Assembly (NCBI GenBank): GCA_022495005.1
Contig: JAGYXB010001401.1
Coordinates: 496,001 to 560,000 of the forward strand
Direction: 5' to 3'
DNA length: 64,000 bases
Source: Rhyacophila brunnea
Lineage: Eukaryota; Arthropoda; Insecta; Trichoptera; Rhyacophilidae
Within the stretch, counting starts at the first letter, position 1. Each line of letters begins with the position of its first letter. This document shows, one piece after another, positions 21,424-33,970 of this stretch. The notes below the pieces were generated by a model that was not told the origin of the DNA, did no database searches, and worked only from the letters and a program-made list of their open reading frames with translations. A program made the position numbers and the translations under genes.

Positions 21424-22234
21424 GGGGGAACATGCTCAGCGTACGTCAAAATGGAGCTTTTATGCTATTTTCAAAGCATAATCCTGGACATTCCTTAAAC
21501 GTTGTAAATAATCTATGTATTTACATAATTTTGAAGCCTTATTATCCTTTATATTTATTTTAAACATTTAATGACTGGATAAAGTATTTTTATTACATAA
21601 AATAGTATTCTTTTAAGCCTCTCGCTCTAATGTTTTAGAATATAGTCATATTTCAGTACGTCCATGTGAAGTGGTGTTAAATTTTTTTATATTTATTAAT
21701 TTTTAAAAGCATTTATAAAACCATTAGTAAAATTTATGTCGACATTATTATAGTGAAAAATTTACAATAAAAAATTATATTGATAATATCTGTGATTCCA
21801 AATTTGACAAGAATTAGGCATTTTAATATTCAAAAAATGGGCAAGATTTACACATTTAAAGATAATTTTAAAGATACTGATTATAAGCTATGTCTTTGAC
21901 CATTCAAATGTGATAAACATTCTACGAATAATGTTTGCTTTATAATAATTATTGACCTAAGAATAAGGTAGTATTTTTTGTAATACGCCATTTCTATGGG
22001 CATTTCCCAGTAGCTAAGCTACAACATACAGCAGTAGCCATAAATTGACAAATGATAAATGAAGTAGGGAGTAAGATCATGTTAACGCGCGTGTTTGAAC
22101 ATGTACACGCGCGTTACGTCTAATGCTTCAAAATGATGTAAATAGATTATCTACAACGTTTAAGGAATGTCCAGGATCATGCTTTGAAAATAGCATAAAA
22201 GCTCCATTTTGACGTACTCTGAGCATGTAGGTCG
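21424..22234. mobile_element. TTAA-flanked TIR element (piggyBac-like target), 811 bp
   Basis: TTAA occurs at 21420-21423 and 22235-22238. The arms start GGGGGAACATGCTCAGCGTA and are inverse-complementary for about 105 bases (AAAATGGAGCTTTTATGCTA ... TAGCATAAAAGCTCCATTTT, CCTTAAACGTTGTAAATAAT). The 580-base middle has no transposase. It is a non-autonomous element whose relatives are at 24932, 43009 and 49262. TTAA targeting is known for piggyBac, but the ends here begin GGG rather than the usual CCC, so the assignment is tentative. Confidence 0.8.
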
Positions 22235-22238
22235 TTAA

Positions 22239-23920
22239 GCCACATTTTTACAAAATAATTTTGTAACTAGGCTTATCGTATAAGTAAAAACATAAATATT
22301 ATAAATAGGTACATTATTAGAACAATCCTAATATGAGAGCTGTTTTGGTGTATTTGAAAATAATTCAATTTAAGTACCCAAAACATTGACATATTTTCAT
22401 TATAACAAAATATACCTACTTATTGTTCTAACTTCCCTTAGCCGGGTCTCATTTAAAACGTTGAATTTGTCGATGTGAATTGTTTGGCATTCACAAAACA
22501 CAATAATATTATGTGCCTGACTGTCCTAACTAAATGTACCACCGCACAGCACACTACGTCACCACAAAATCGCAACAGTTTATATAATGAATACACAATG
22601 TGAGACATGCTACCATTTTTATTGTGAATAACTTTGTGTTAGAATATTTTTATATACTTAATATATTGATATCACTAGCAAATTTTTGAAAATTATTCAT
22701 ACTCTTAACTGAATATCTCCATTACCCTCAATGATCCTTTGCCGAACCTCCTGTCCTCTGAAATCTGAGTGCTATTGACATAATATAGAAAAGTCCGTGG
22801 CGTCGTTTACATACCTACTGCAGCGAGTCGATATACCTACATACTTCTACGTCTTTTTACCTTAGCATTGACAATCTAAATATGTATAAAATAAAAAATG
22901 CCATCATTTATTAATAATTTAAATGTAAGTTGAATAAATTAGCCGTGTATTGTTCCAACGTATATAATATGCAGCAAACTTTAATTAAACAATAAAATTA
23001 TTCCAGACTGCCGCATTATCCCCTATTGGTAGCATAGCCATTTTTGATTAGTAATTGATACACAACGTGGTCGGTATTATATAAATTGAATAGTAAGGCA
23101 TCCGGATTATCAACTCTCAGATCAAGAGTTCGAATACCGTTTTAAAGTTGAAGATTGTCGATGATCGATTTTCAGAAAATTGCAAACAAAACAATGCATA
23201 CTTAACGTAACTTAACTATAACGTATAAAACTTATATCAATTGTATATGTGTAAGTATATATCTCAAAAAAAAATTATAAAATAGATATACATACGTTGT
23301 AAATCAGTCATCGTCAGAGGTTTAAAACTTTGCTTTGCCCCTTGCATCAGTATGAACGACTATGATAATATATTGTAGTTTCATCTATAGTAAATTATAA
23401 ATTTATTAATTTAAATAGAATTTACTGTCACATATCACATCAATTTTAAATCGAGTACGCGAAAAATGCATTGGCAGTTTAAGAGCAGACAAGAAGACGA
23501 AAGAATCTTGATCAAAAATAAGTTGTGTATGGTGTTAGATTATTCTCTGTCGTCTTTAATTTCCCAAAAGTTCATCAGCAATAGTCATAACGTGATGAAT
23601 TTATAACAACTTTTTCGTAGAATAAAAATGTGTGAAGAAACTAGTAAACTTATTATTTAAAATTGCTCTATTTAAGTTGTATTAATGAGGATCTAATACG
23701 TCAATATAATTAAGTTTATTTTGAAGTGAATCGCTATAAATAAGCTAATATGTAACTACTTATTGAATTAATATTATATATATATATATATTAAAAAGAT
23801 GTTGGTGTTTAACAATGGGTATCACTAAACTTTTTTGGCGAAATAGTTAAAAATAAAAACTGTTCGTACTCGATTCTGAATACAATTTAATTTCGGAAAA
23901 AACCGACAATAATGAAAGAA
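22239..23920. other. AT-rich interval; tRNA-like SINE fragment at about 23085-23150
   Basis: No gene. AGTAAGGCATCCGGATTATC followed by AAGAGTTCGAATACCG (about 23091-23142) carries a B-box-like GTTCGAATACC and is probably a SINE head fragment. An (AT)n microsatellite lies at 23774-23792. Confidence 0.35.
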
Positions 23921-24388
23921 AATAATTACAAGATAAAAAGATCTTTTTATATACCACGTTTTAAATTTTCTGTTGAATCATATAAACTTGATAATTCTAT
24001 GTATTAATAATTGAGGACAAATAAGGCAATTGTCAACAAATCATTTTTTTGCTATTTTGCAACAAACAAACAAATATAGAATACTGAAATGTCATTTTGA
24101 ATTCCACAGTAAATTAATAATTTAGTTGCTAGGACCACCCCCTTAGCAACCAATAATAGTGGATTGGATTACGGATTTCTTCCGAAATAATTTTTCATAC
24201 AAAACAGAATTAACTGAAAATGAATTCAATTCTACTTAAATATGGCTAAAAGTATTAAAAGAATGCATTGGCAAAGTTTTAAATGTCTACCTAGTCAGGA
24301 AGTTAGTTAAAAATCGATTGCAAGATTTGTACTGGATAAACAACCACCGGACAAACAAGAATACGAGCTAAGAAAAACGTGGTAAAAT
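23921..24388 (-). mobile_element. Helentron/DINE-like element, full-length minus-strand copy
   Basis: On the minus strand it opens CTATTTTACCACGTTTTTCT, includes CCGGTGGTTGTTTATCC and CTAGGTAGACATTTAAAA, and closes with AAAACGTGGTATATAAAAAG, the hairpin AAAAAGATCTTTTT and CTTGTAATTATT. The 11-base word TACCACGTTTT at the 5' end and AAAACGTGGTA near the 3' end form inverted subterminal repeats. This is the clearest example of the family's two ends. Non-coding, 468 bp. Confidence 0.75.
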
Positions 24389-24931
24389 AGATCTAATAAA
24401 TGAAAACGGTATCCTTATACTTTGATCACATTGTCTACATATGGTTTAAATTTGAAGACATGTATTCTATAATTTACAAGAAATCTATTCGTATTATTGA
24501 TATTTTATACATAGAACTGTATTTTATGTTAACTGTGTCTAGTTATTTTTGTATGGATAGATGCGACGCTTTACTATGAGTGAATATTTATAAAAAAGTG
24601 TCACTTAGATTCATTCATTTTTTATGTAAAATCATGAGTTTATAAAACACGACAGGTCTGGGTATTATCTGATAAAGCATTTAATTAAAATTGCAGATGA
24701 CAATATTTGACACTGTATTTGAAGCTGAGTTTAAATTTAAATATTTTATCCATGGTTAAATTGTTAATTTTTAAATTACGCAAATTTTTAGAATTGTTCA
24801 TCGTTATTGTCATTATTAATGCGTAATAAAATATTATAATTAAATAATCAGTTGATTAATATCTGCACATTGGGAATTTGATGAAAAAAATTAACTTTAA
24901 CGGCATTGTATCTAAAAGAAATTAATATTAA

Positions 24932-25027
24932 GGGCGGACGTGCTCAGCGTGGGTCACAATTGAGCTTTTTTTTCTATTTTCAAAGCATGATCCTGGACAT
25001 ACCTTATGTCGTTATTTTCGTGAAACA
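24932..25027. mobile_element. TTAA-family element, terminal fragment
   Basis: TTAA at 24928-24931 is followed by GGGCGGACGTGCTCAGCGTG and the family arm (TTTCAAAGCATGATCCTGGA, CATACCTTA). It is cut off at 25028, where another element begins. Its end sequence is the same subtype as the right end at 49765. Confidence 0.7.
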
Positions 25028-25405
25028 CAGCCACGCGCACAAGGGTGGGGGAGGGGTTCGGGGTTGGACTTCCCCTCAAGGAAAAAAATACAAATTATTA
25101 TGATAACACATTAAGATCAGGATTAGATTAGGATCGCGACTTGAAAGATTTGACTGTCAAACAGCCTTCACAAAATGACACTAAAGATTCTTATGAATGT
25201 GACAGCTCGCAGTAACACGTAGGTGAACACCCTTAGTTATAACTGCAGGCTAAATGTTTATCTATAAAATCAAAGTGTATAGTGTCTGGTATGAATAATA
25301 TATCTGGAAAAGTGCGATATTCAGTGTAGTAGCCGAGGTGAACCAGTGGCACATACATATTTTTTTCAAAGTGGACTCCCCAAATCATTTTTCTGTATGC
25401 CCCTT
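25028..25405. mobile_element. hAT-like element, sister of 29007-29676, internally deleted
   Basis: Begins CAGCCACGCGCACAAGGGTG and shares internal blocks with the 29-kb copy: GTGACAGCTCGCAGTAACAC, GTAGGTGAACACCCTT, AGTGTCTGGTA, CCCCAAATCATTTTTCTGTA. The right end has decayed and no TSD is visible. It appears to have inserted into or truncated the TTAA element on its left. Confidence 0.65.
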
Positions 25406-25410
25406 GAGAT

Positions 25411-25775
25411 TAAGGCTATACTTCAGTTGAGGCATGGTCTGAAAATATCGTGGCTAGGCGATGCGCGGATTGTGCAAATGACGCGTGCCGAACGAAATAT
25501 AATTCATCATAAAAATCCAACATGCGTCCATTTAATGTTATGTTTATTATTATATTACTAATAATAATAGTATATTCATTGATATGTTTTCTTTTTTAAG
25601 TACATACGTAAAGTTTTTTAGTCATATTTACACGATTTAAGAATATTTTCATCCGACGCCATGACAAAACAAATCGACGTGCAGACACCTCGACTGTCGG
25701 TCTCCGATTGGCGAGTCCAGGCGACGAGTGAGAAATTTCGTCGCACCTACTGTTGAAAATTATTTGCCGTTTCAC
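25411..25775 (+). repeat. Unclassified direct repeat, copy A (about 365 bp)
   Basis: Opens TAAGGCTATACTTCAGTTGA and contains GGCATGGTCT, CTAGGCGATGCGCGGATTGT, GCAAATGACGCGTGCC, CCAACATGCGTCCATTTAAT and AAAATTATTTGCCGTTTCA. The same order of blocks recurs at 26981-27338 at roughly 80-85% identity by eye. No TIRs and no coding motif. Confidence 0.75.
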
Positions 25776-26980
25776 TCTTAAATAAAAAAATATTCTAGAT
25801 TCGAAAACAAAGGCAGTCAGAGCGAGCCTAAAATTATGGTTAGGAAATAAATGGCTCTAAAATTTTTGACGCTTATATTTCTGAAATTTACTTACTAAAT
25901 AAATATTAAAATTAAGCACAATATTCAAATAATTTAATAATGATCAGGACTAGTTTCGTTCTCTTAATGATATTGTCAACAGTTATTATAAATAGATTGA
26001 TATTGTAAATATGATATTGTAAACAGATTAGTAAAAATCGTACATACGCTCGTGTAATATTAATAAATAATTAGTAGTACCTAATGTTAAAATATTCACC
26101 AACCGAAAACTTTATTTTCACTATTAGTTACCTAAGACTGTTCATTTTTAAGGGCATAGAAAACAAACTGATATAAGATGAATTTACTCAATAAAAGAAG
26201 CAGAAAAGTGATTGTGATCAGTCAGAAGTATGAACAGCTGGTGTATATATTTTTTTAATTGATATTAATTTCGTATTACCTAAGTAAAAGGTTCACGAAA
26301 TTATCATAGCTGTCGATTTGATTCTAGGTGAATCGAATTGTGTTATGTAATTGTTGTGTTTCTGTCTGTTAGTAAAATCTCTATAAAAATATGTTTATTG
26401 AGTTGGCATTGTTGCAGATTTTTAAAAATTATTTTTAGATAATATACTACCCCCGATCTCACTTCGTGACTCTATTTAGTGGAAGTAACCTTTGAAGTCT
26501 AAAGGTTACAGTAGATACTTAACTATTTTTCAATTTCAAGAGCACCGATATTATTGTCAAGTTTCCCGCCTTTTTGCAATGTCAGTGTCACGAGTTCGAT
26601 GCTACAACTCGCAAGTCCGGCCTGTCTGACTGAATTGCTCAATACGTTATCTCATAATAATAAAAACCGTCTAATCGGTTTGCAATAAACGAAAAAAAAT
26701 ACACATAATCGCTTTCCTACGTCGACAACAAATAATAAGAAACCAAAATAAAAATTACCCGTGCCCAAGGTCAGCAACGGCCAGTGAACGTGTTATAAAT
26801 CAGTAAAAATCAATCTTTTCAATAGACGATCACTTTATTGTTTTATTCCCAAAAGTCTACAATAAAAATACATAGTAGTTAATTCAAATAATTTCAATCG
26901 TGGCTTTACTATCTTAGAGCAATCGTAACATTGTTAACTGGTAAATTCTCGTTTATATAGGTTTTAAACACACCACATAC
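25776..26980. other. AT-rich interval between two direct repeats
   Basis: No coding frame and no transposon end. An E2F-like TTTCCCGCC lies at about 26564. The interval does not resemble the inside of a retroelement: no primer-binding site follows the left repeat and no polypurine tract precedes the right one. Confidence 0.4.
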
Positions 26981-27338
26981 TAAGGCTATACCTCAGTTGA
27001 GGCATGGTCTAAAAAGAACGTAGCTAGGCGATGCGCGGATTGTGCAAATGACGCGTGCCTAACAAAATATAATTTGTCATATTATAAATCCAACATGCGT
27101 CCATTTAATGTTCTGTTTATTGTTCTATTAGTAACAATAATAATATATTCATTGACATGTTTTCTTTTTTAAGTAAATGGGTAACGTTTTTTAGTCATCT
27201 TTACACGATTTAAGAATTAATACCCCCGTCGCCATCACGAAAGAAATTGACGTGTTCACAGCTCGACGTTCGCTCTCCGATTGCCAGCGAGTCCAAAATT
27301 TCGTCGCTCCTATAGTTGAAAATTATTTGCCGTTTCAT
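26981..27338 (+). repeat. Unclassified direct repeat, copy B
   Basis: Starts TAAGGCTATACCTCAGTTGA and follows copy A through CTAGGCGATGCGCGGATTGT, CCATTTAATGTTCTGTTTAT, GACATGTTTTCTTTTTTAAG and TTGCCGTTTCA. Same orientation, 1.57 kb downstream. Confidence 0.75.
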
Positions 27339-28998
27339 TGAAGTACAGTCTCGATAAGAAATTAATGTAAAACCTAGTCGCCATGGACCAAAGTTTTGAA
27401 ACCGTGTTCATTACTTTACCATAACATCCAAGAATCACAAAGCACACCGAGTGCACTCCAATATCACCAATATTGAAAACACGCTTCTTCTACGTGACAA
27501 ACTTTAATTCATATTATGAAAGAGACTTAAACATTTAGCATATTCCTTAGCAATTAAGTTTATTCCATATCCACAGTCACGAATTAAATTTCGTTACAGC
27601 CTCACCCAGAAGGGAAATCATTTACCATTATCTTTGTGATACCAAGTTTATACAGAATTTAATTAGTAAACCAACTCAACAACTGTCACAGTAGGCTTGG
27701 CTTGACTGGTGTGAATTTTTGTGTGCTTTATGATATTATATTTCTATTTCATGTGTACCATGATAAAAACACATTTACCGGATTCCGATGGACGCAGGTT
27801 CGAGTCCTATCCAGCATCATATTTATTTCTGATAGGTATGTTTCTAAGCTATTTACGAATAACGCATAGAAATCAGAAAAAGGTAACACGGACGCTGTTT
27901 TACGTATCCAGTGAATTGAAGGACATTTTTCTACTACTAGCTACTAGGGGATACCTAGGATAATAAAATATATATAATAGACTTTTTTTAAGACTGTTTT
28001 CTTGATTTGTTTGTTATTATTGTGAATATGTAAATTTCCTAATATTATGTATGTTTCTGGGGATGTCTCAATTTACTTAGGTATCTTCAAATCTTAAAAT
28101 TTCAGAGGCGATCACGGTGTATTTCAATTTACGAGTGCTTTAAAGATTAATACAAATTATGATTCGTATTTAGTAGAAACAAAAACAAAGTGGGACAGGA
28201 GTTCTTAGATTTACAAGTGTCCATGACCAACGAATATCTTAAAATGATCACTGGCGAAACAGAACGTAACAAAACAGAACATCTGAAAATCTGTGCTATT
28301 AAAAATCTATCAACATAATAGAGATAGGACAATTTCAATATTAAATTTATATTTTTCCTGAAAGGTCATAGTTATATTTATATATTATTAGCAATAAAAA
28401 AACTGGAAAGAAATAGTCGGCACTCGAGATGAGCGAGTGGCAATATGTCTATTTATGAAGCCACGGATCTCGGGGTTGAATCCTTGGTATAACAAATTTA
28501 CTTATTTTCAAACACGTCGGATATCTTTGTTAATAGAATTAATTCCCATGAATCATATGCGGGTATAAGAGCACTTAGCAGTTTGAATCCCATTCGGTTC
28601 AACTGTGTACAGACATGTAACGTTTAAAAAATCTGTGTATTTTCAATAATAAGAATCCGATATCCGACGAGAAATAAAATAATAATTATTTTAAATATGT
28701 ATCTATCGCTTGAGAACCTCCGGTGATATAACATATTATTATGTAGTAAAGAACGACCTTCAGTTTCCGAGAGTGTCTCCTGTCCGATGACCTGCGAGCT
28801 TTCCTCGATTTTGGCATTAGATCATCTTTAAAATTCGCTGCAATTTAACAAAAAAACACTAAATGTTTACCATCTCATTATAGTATTGCTTAATTTGCAT
28901 AGTTGAACATTATAATCGATATAAGATATTTGTCTAAGACTATTATCCTTTAGCGTAAAACTCTAAAAATATTTAATGATTGTTAAGCGTTGACAAGT
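27339..28998. other. AT-rich interval with two tRNA-like SINE scraps
   Basis: No gene. CCGGATTCCGATGGACGCAG followed by GTTCGAGTCCTATCCAGCAT (27779-27818) and GAGATGAGCGAGTGGC with GGGGTTGAATCC (28427-28482) carry A- or B-box-like pol III words, so they are probably SINE or tRNA-pseudogene fragments. Nothing else was recognised. Confidence 0.4.
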
Positions 28999-29006
28999 CA
29001 TATAAG

Positions 29007-29676
29007 CAGTCGCGTACACAAGGGTGGGTGGGGTAGTATTTCAAGTCCCTCAAAAATGGAAACAAATACATATTATATAGACAAATAAAATATTACTTCT
29101 TAGTATTTGTCAGGACTTCATGATTTGGCTGCCCGTTGTGGAACAACCTTCTCAGCCAGTTGATCTCACTCCTCTCGGCATTCTACCACACTTAAGGCTT
29201 GTGATCCGTGGCACTCATGAATTGATGTAACAAACTTGGGTATCCAATGTTTACTTTAATATTGTAATGTGGTATATTCTAATGCAGCAAGTTTAAAAGA
29301 CAAAACTGCGCGGATGACACAAACGGATACTAACAGTCCTAATAACTATGACCGTTAAGTCACGCGCATTCGACAACCACTTGTGGATGCGACAGCTCAC
29401 AATAACTCGTAAGTGAACACCCTTGAGGGAACCTCCAGGCCAGTTATTTATCACCACTCTCAACGTTTGGAGTGTCTGGTAATGTTGAATGTACCTGAAA
29501 AATTGCAATGCTCTACGGTTAAATCGATGAACGGTAATAGGCAAGGTAAATGTAGAAGTCAGTGGCACTTGCTAGACTTTGCCTTCTCACGCTTTCTTAA
29601 AAATCAATAAAAAATATTTTAGATTTTTTTTCCAAAATGGTGTACCCCCCAAATCACTTTTCTGTGTACGCGCCTG
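29007..29676. mobile_element. hAT-type element, perfect TSD, non-autonomous
   Basis: Ends CAGTCGCGTACACA and TGTGTACGCGCCTG are imperfect TIRs. CATATAAG flanks both sides (28999-29006 and 29677-29684), a perfect 8-bp TSD. The 670-bp interior carries frames on both strands, but I recognise no transposase motif, so I call it non-autonomous. A shorter relative is at 25028-25405. Confidence 0.85.
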
Positions 29677-29684
29677 CATATAAG

Positions 29685-32600
29685 ATATGGTAAGCTTGGA
29701 TGTTATTACTTATTATTTACTTTTGAAATAATGATGTTAGGTTCAGTATAATAGTTAATTTTTATATATAGATATACTTATTCACCAAACTATCCATATT
29801 AACAGTTAGTTTAATAACAGTATGTAATGATAATCACCATAAACAAAAAAAACTAATCGTTTATAAGCTGTTAACCGCTTAAAAAAACTGTTATTCTACA
29901 TTTTAATAACACACAAATCATAATCATTTTGACAACGTTACACCTAACTTTTTGCCATTTGATTTCTTATCTTATAATGCTATAACTGAGATAATGTCAG
30001 TCTGGCGTGCACAGGTTGTGTTAAAAAAAATGGTCAATTTTCCGGTATCTTATGATATAACTCACTCGTTGTACCGCTGTGTTAGTAAACAACACCATTC
30101 ATTTAGTGATACTATCAATATACAGAAGCACTTCCCTACATTTGTAACATTGTACGAAATAAAATAAAATATACATCTTAATACTTATTTTACCTTATAT
30201 TGCCTAACGACAAATAATGTGGGTAAAATTAAATAAAAATAATATTTACAATTTATTATATTACCTAGTCAATATAAATAAATACTCAATAAAAATGTAT
30301 TAAAACTACTAATATATGGTTCCATTCGACAGAGAATAAAATTAGTAAAAAAAACACTAGATGGAAAGCTTAACAAAAATGACGTTTAAGAAATCAATTT
30401 AAATTACGTTAATTAGTAGGTATCGGTATATATAAGTATAAATTATTAAATTAACTTAAAATATTTACAACTACATACTTAAATTTACATTTCACGCAAA
30501 AAGTATAAACTTCAGCTACATGCACTCGCAATGTTTATACCCTAAACAAATCTAATAAACTAATATTTACCCGTTACCGGCTTCACGTTCTAAAACCCCA
30601 CCTCTTTTATTCATAATATGTGTTATATCTTAGTCTAAAGTATATTACGGAGATTCAAGATTATACGCAAAATTCCGAATGATTTCTTACTCGAACTTAT
30701 GGTTAGTTTTTTTTCAGGCTTTTAAAGGTACATATTGATTGTCAGCAATTTCTGACCAATAGCAAGAACGCTGAAGAGAGCAAGAAGAGTGAAGAATAAG
30801 AATACTGTTTCCTTCATTTTCAATTAAAATAAATATCTAAACGCCTGTAGAGATTAGGTTAGGTTAAACGAATAGCTAACCACCAATCATAGTATAAAAA
30901 AGTCTGTTAATCTTTGTAAATTATTCTCTAATGATAAATTATTGACATTTTCATCAGAGGGAAAATTAATACTTAATCTCTTTTCTATAAAAAAAAGGAT
31001 TCATTCCGGAGCATATCTTGTAGAGTTTTTAAACTGTATTTATTCACCATGACAAAATTAACAATTTAAGACACATATTTTAACAATGAAACCTTTTAGT
31101 TTTATGAAAATTAAAGAAAAAAATATTTTTTGCTTTATTTGGAAAATCATCTTCTTCTCAAACCGAACCAATATTTACATAATAAATATGAGCATTTGTG
31201 TTATAATCAATTCATCGATCTGACGGGGGAAAAAAAATCATTTGGTTCGAACGTTTAACATTTAAATATTGTCTTTATGTTTATTTACCTCTGTGTCGAA
31301 CATTGAATATCATGCTACTACATTAATATTTTATGATTGTTCTTAACGAAGATTGGTCTCACATTCTTTTTCTTCAAGCTACTAAGTTTTACTTTATAAA
31401 TCCACATCAATAATTTGTATCTTACAAATTTTTTGTTGGGAATATGCTTATTTTGTAAAATATGGTGTTTTATGATCGAAGTGAACTATTCGGTTAAAAA
31501 ACGAGAGCTAACAAGGTGGACTCATAACTCGGTATCTATACGTCTTCTTTTTGTTCACAATGATCACAGTTTAGCTAACTATTGTTGGTTTGTGTATGCC
31601 ATGATTTTGTAAATTTAAAATTGTGTTTGTAAAAAACAACATGTTATGAAATAGGACAGATGATTTTTACTATAAAAATTATGTGTATGTTACTTACTTG
31701 ATATCAAGTCATATTGTGATATTATATAAACACTACAAAATAAGTTAGTTAACTACATTTAATTCGCAGTATAATTAGTAACAATAATGTATTTTTTTAT
31801 GTAAAATGTGCGCTTCACAAAATACGGTAAGTGCCTACCTACATATTTTTTCAAAATTATATATTTACATATGTAGTAAATATAACGCTATAAATAATAT
31901 TATTATATACGCTATAAATATTATTATATAAGTATCGAAAAAATACGGAAAAAAAAACTTACTGTAGGAATTAAAAAATAAGAATGTACGATTTTTGTGT
32001 TCTTTATATACCTACCTAATTAATTCGCATTACAATTTAAAGTATCATATCAAAATAATTGGATAGTATTTTTTTCCTTTTTGTTGTCTTTATCCGATGT
32101 GAATATTTTACACCTCCGGAAGAGATTATTTTACGAATAAATTGAAAAACAAAATGTGAGTTATTAGATACTTTGCCACTCGTTCTCTTTTCATAAACTT
32201 TGACCAGTGATCACTAAAATTACAGGCGTTGCCAACAATCTCATTCCATCTAAATTCTAGACTCTAAAGCGATCCTACACTGGTATTTTTCCTTCAGCTG
32301 TTATTGATAATCAAGTCACTTCCTTGTCATGTTGTTAAATCCATCTGGACGGCGCACTCTCTCGCAGCCTCCTCCCCTCGGCGCCAAAAGATATCACTCT
32401 TCTCTCCAGGTTACTTGGATCTCGCCACTCGCCCATCATGAGTGTAATGAAATGTTATTACCAACTCAGAAACGAATGATTTATTCATATGTTATAGTGT
32501 TTTTTATGGCAGTAAAACTATTTAAATATAATACCTATACTTATATACTGGAACCACAATATAAACCATAAAATTATTAAGATTATAATTTCAAGAAATT

Positions 32601-32780
32601 ATGTTCGCTGTTAAAAATGATTTATAGGACAATTATTTAAAATAAAAGATGTGTTGGTTTCATATTTTTGTAGAACCTGTTGTTCAATAGTCGAATCGAA
32701 TCGATATTTTTCATGAATTAAATATCACTAATAATTCTGTAACTAGTTAAACAACTACAAAGGTAACATATATTTTATTG
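29685..32780. other. 3-kb AT-rich gene-free interval
   Basis: No coding similarity, TIR pair or SINE was recognised. Features are limited to AT-rich short repeats (for example a duplicated CGCTATAAATA.TATTATTATA at about 31887-31930), TTAGGTTAGG at 30855 and a GC-richer patch at 32335-32440. Confidence 0.4.
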
Positions 32781-32787
32781 AGCATAC

Positions 32788-33056
32788 ATCATTTTGAAAA
32801 CACTTCTGAGGAAATATATTATAAAGCCAAATAGTACCTCAATTTAGAAAGCGCTTCAGTGAGTATTAAAAGGCCAATAGTTAAAATGTGTTGTAATTAA
32901 GTATGCCTCCTTTAGCATAGTGGATTATATGCGTGTGCGCGATATCCGAGAGATGCAGGTTCGATCTTGCGGGGGGTGTTTTACTTTTTTTAAAAAGATT
33001 TTTTCTATTGGTTATAATATATTTTTGCAGAAGTGTTTTCAAAATTATGTATGCTC
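32788..33056 (+). mobile_element. TIR element carrying a tRNA-like segment, copy 1
   Basis: Left arm GAGCATACATCATTTTGAAA and right arm TTTTCAAAATTATGTATGCTC are inverted repeats extending about 50 bases (ACACTTCTG, AATATATTATAA). Between them lie the family words TGAGTATTAAAAGGCCAATA and a tRNA-like segment (about 32907-32980): TTTAGCATAGTGGATTATAT resembles a pol III A box, and GATGCAGGTTCGATCTTGCG contains a B box. The tRNA-like 3' side abuts the right arm. Non-coding. Confidence 0.75.
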
Positions 33057-33220
33057 AATAATTCGAATGTTACATTCTTATATCTTGTGAATAATTCGTT
33101 GAATAAAAAAAAGTTAATTAAAAAATATACTTTATTAATTAAATCGATTGCGATTACGATCTCAGAACGAGTTAAACCAAAGTTAAGAAACATTTAAAAT
33201 GTAAAAATATGATGAATAGT

Positions 33221-33645
33221 GTTTCACCCGGGAATGGGACGACTGGCCTCCGGACAATTGGACGCCGCACTGTCGTAGACACGTGTAGACGAGGTATTTT
33301 AATCAGTTTCTATCTACTACTTAGTAGTTTGAATTCATTTTACTCTCAACATAATGTATTCTTTATCTCGGATTGAGAATTACCATTCCTAAGGCTTTAT
33401 ATAAAATAAAAAACTCTTTTTTCGTTGGAACTTAAACATATGCACGATTAAATCATTGTTTACGTCTGCATATTTACATTCTCACTAACTTTTAATTCAT
33501 AATATAATCATTGAAATATAAATAATAATATTGAATATATTTTTTTAAAGTACCTATAAGTACCTAACGTCTATTTATTTTCGAATTCCGTGGCGTCCAG
33601 TTGTCCAGTGCCAAATCGTCCTAGACCCGTTTCACCCTCCCACAC
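33221..33645. mobile_element. Possible TIR element, imperfect arms
   Basis: GGGACGACTGGCCTCCGGAC and AATTGGACGCC at the left are matched inversely at the right by GGCGTCCAGTTGTCC and GTGCCAAATCGTCC, with GTTTCACCC near both extremes. The arms are about 35 bases with several mismatches. The interior is AT-rich. Boundaries and superfamily are uncertain. Confidence 0.45.
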
Positions 33646-33970
33646 CAACAGCTTCAAAGACAGGCGCCTTGTTACTACGCCAAAGTAGGGTTTGAGCAAT
33701 GACGTATTAAAAGCTAGTAAGATGATTTTCTTGCGGGCAAATTCTAATAAGTAATAGGTAATTTCAAGAGTCAATCATGCAAGGCGGCCAATCACAAGAG
33801 TGACAGCGGCGCGTGCGCAGAACGACAGGAACAAGCTGCAGCGCGGGAAAAGAGCCCATGAATCATACTTAATTGCTATTTTCCATGATCAGGCTTACGG
33901 CTGAAAAGCTGGATATTCTGTTACTTTGTTGTTTATTTATATTTGGTTTCTGCACTACTTTAGTTTAGAT

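Noticed and set aside
25411..27338. LTR retrotransposon with direct repeats as LTRs
   Set aside because: No shared TG...CA limits, primer-binding site or polypurine tract, and no gag or pol in the 1.2-kb interior.
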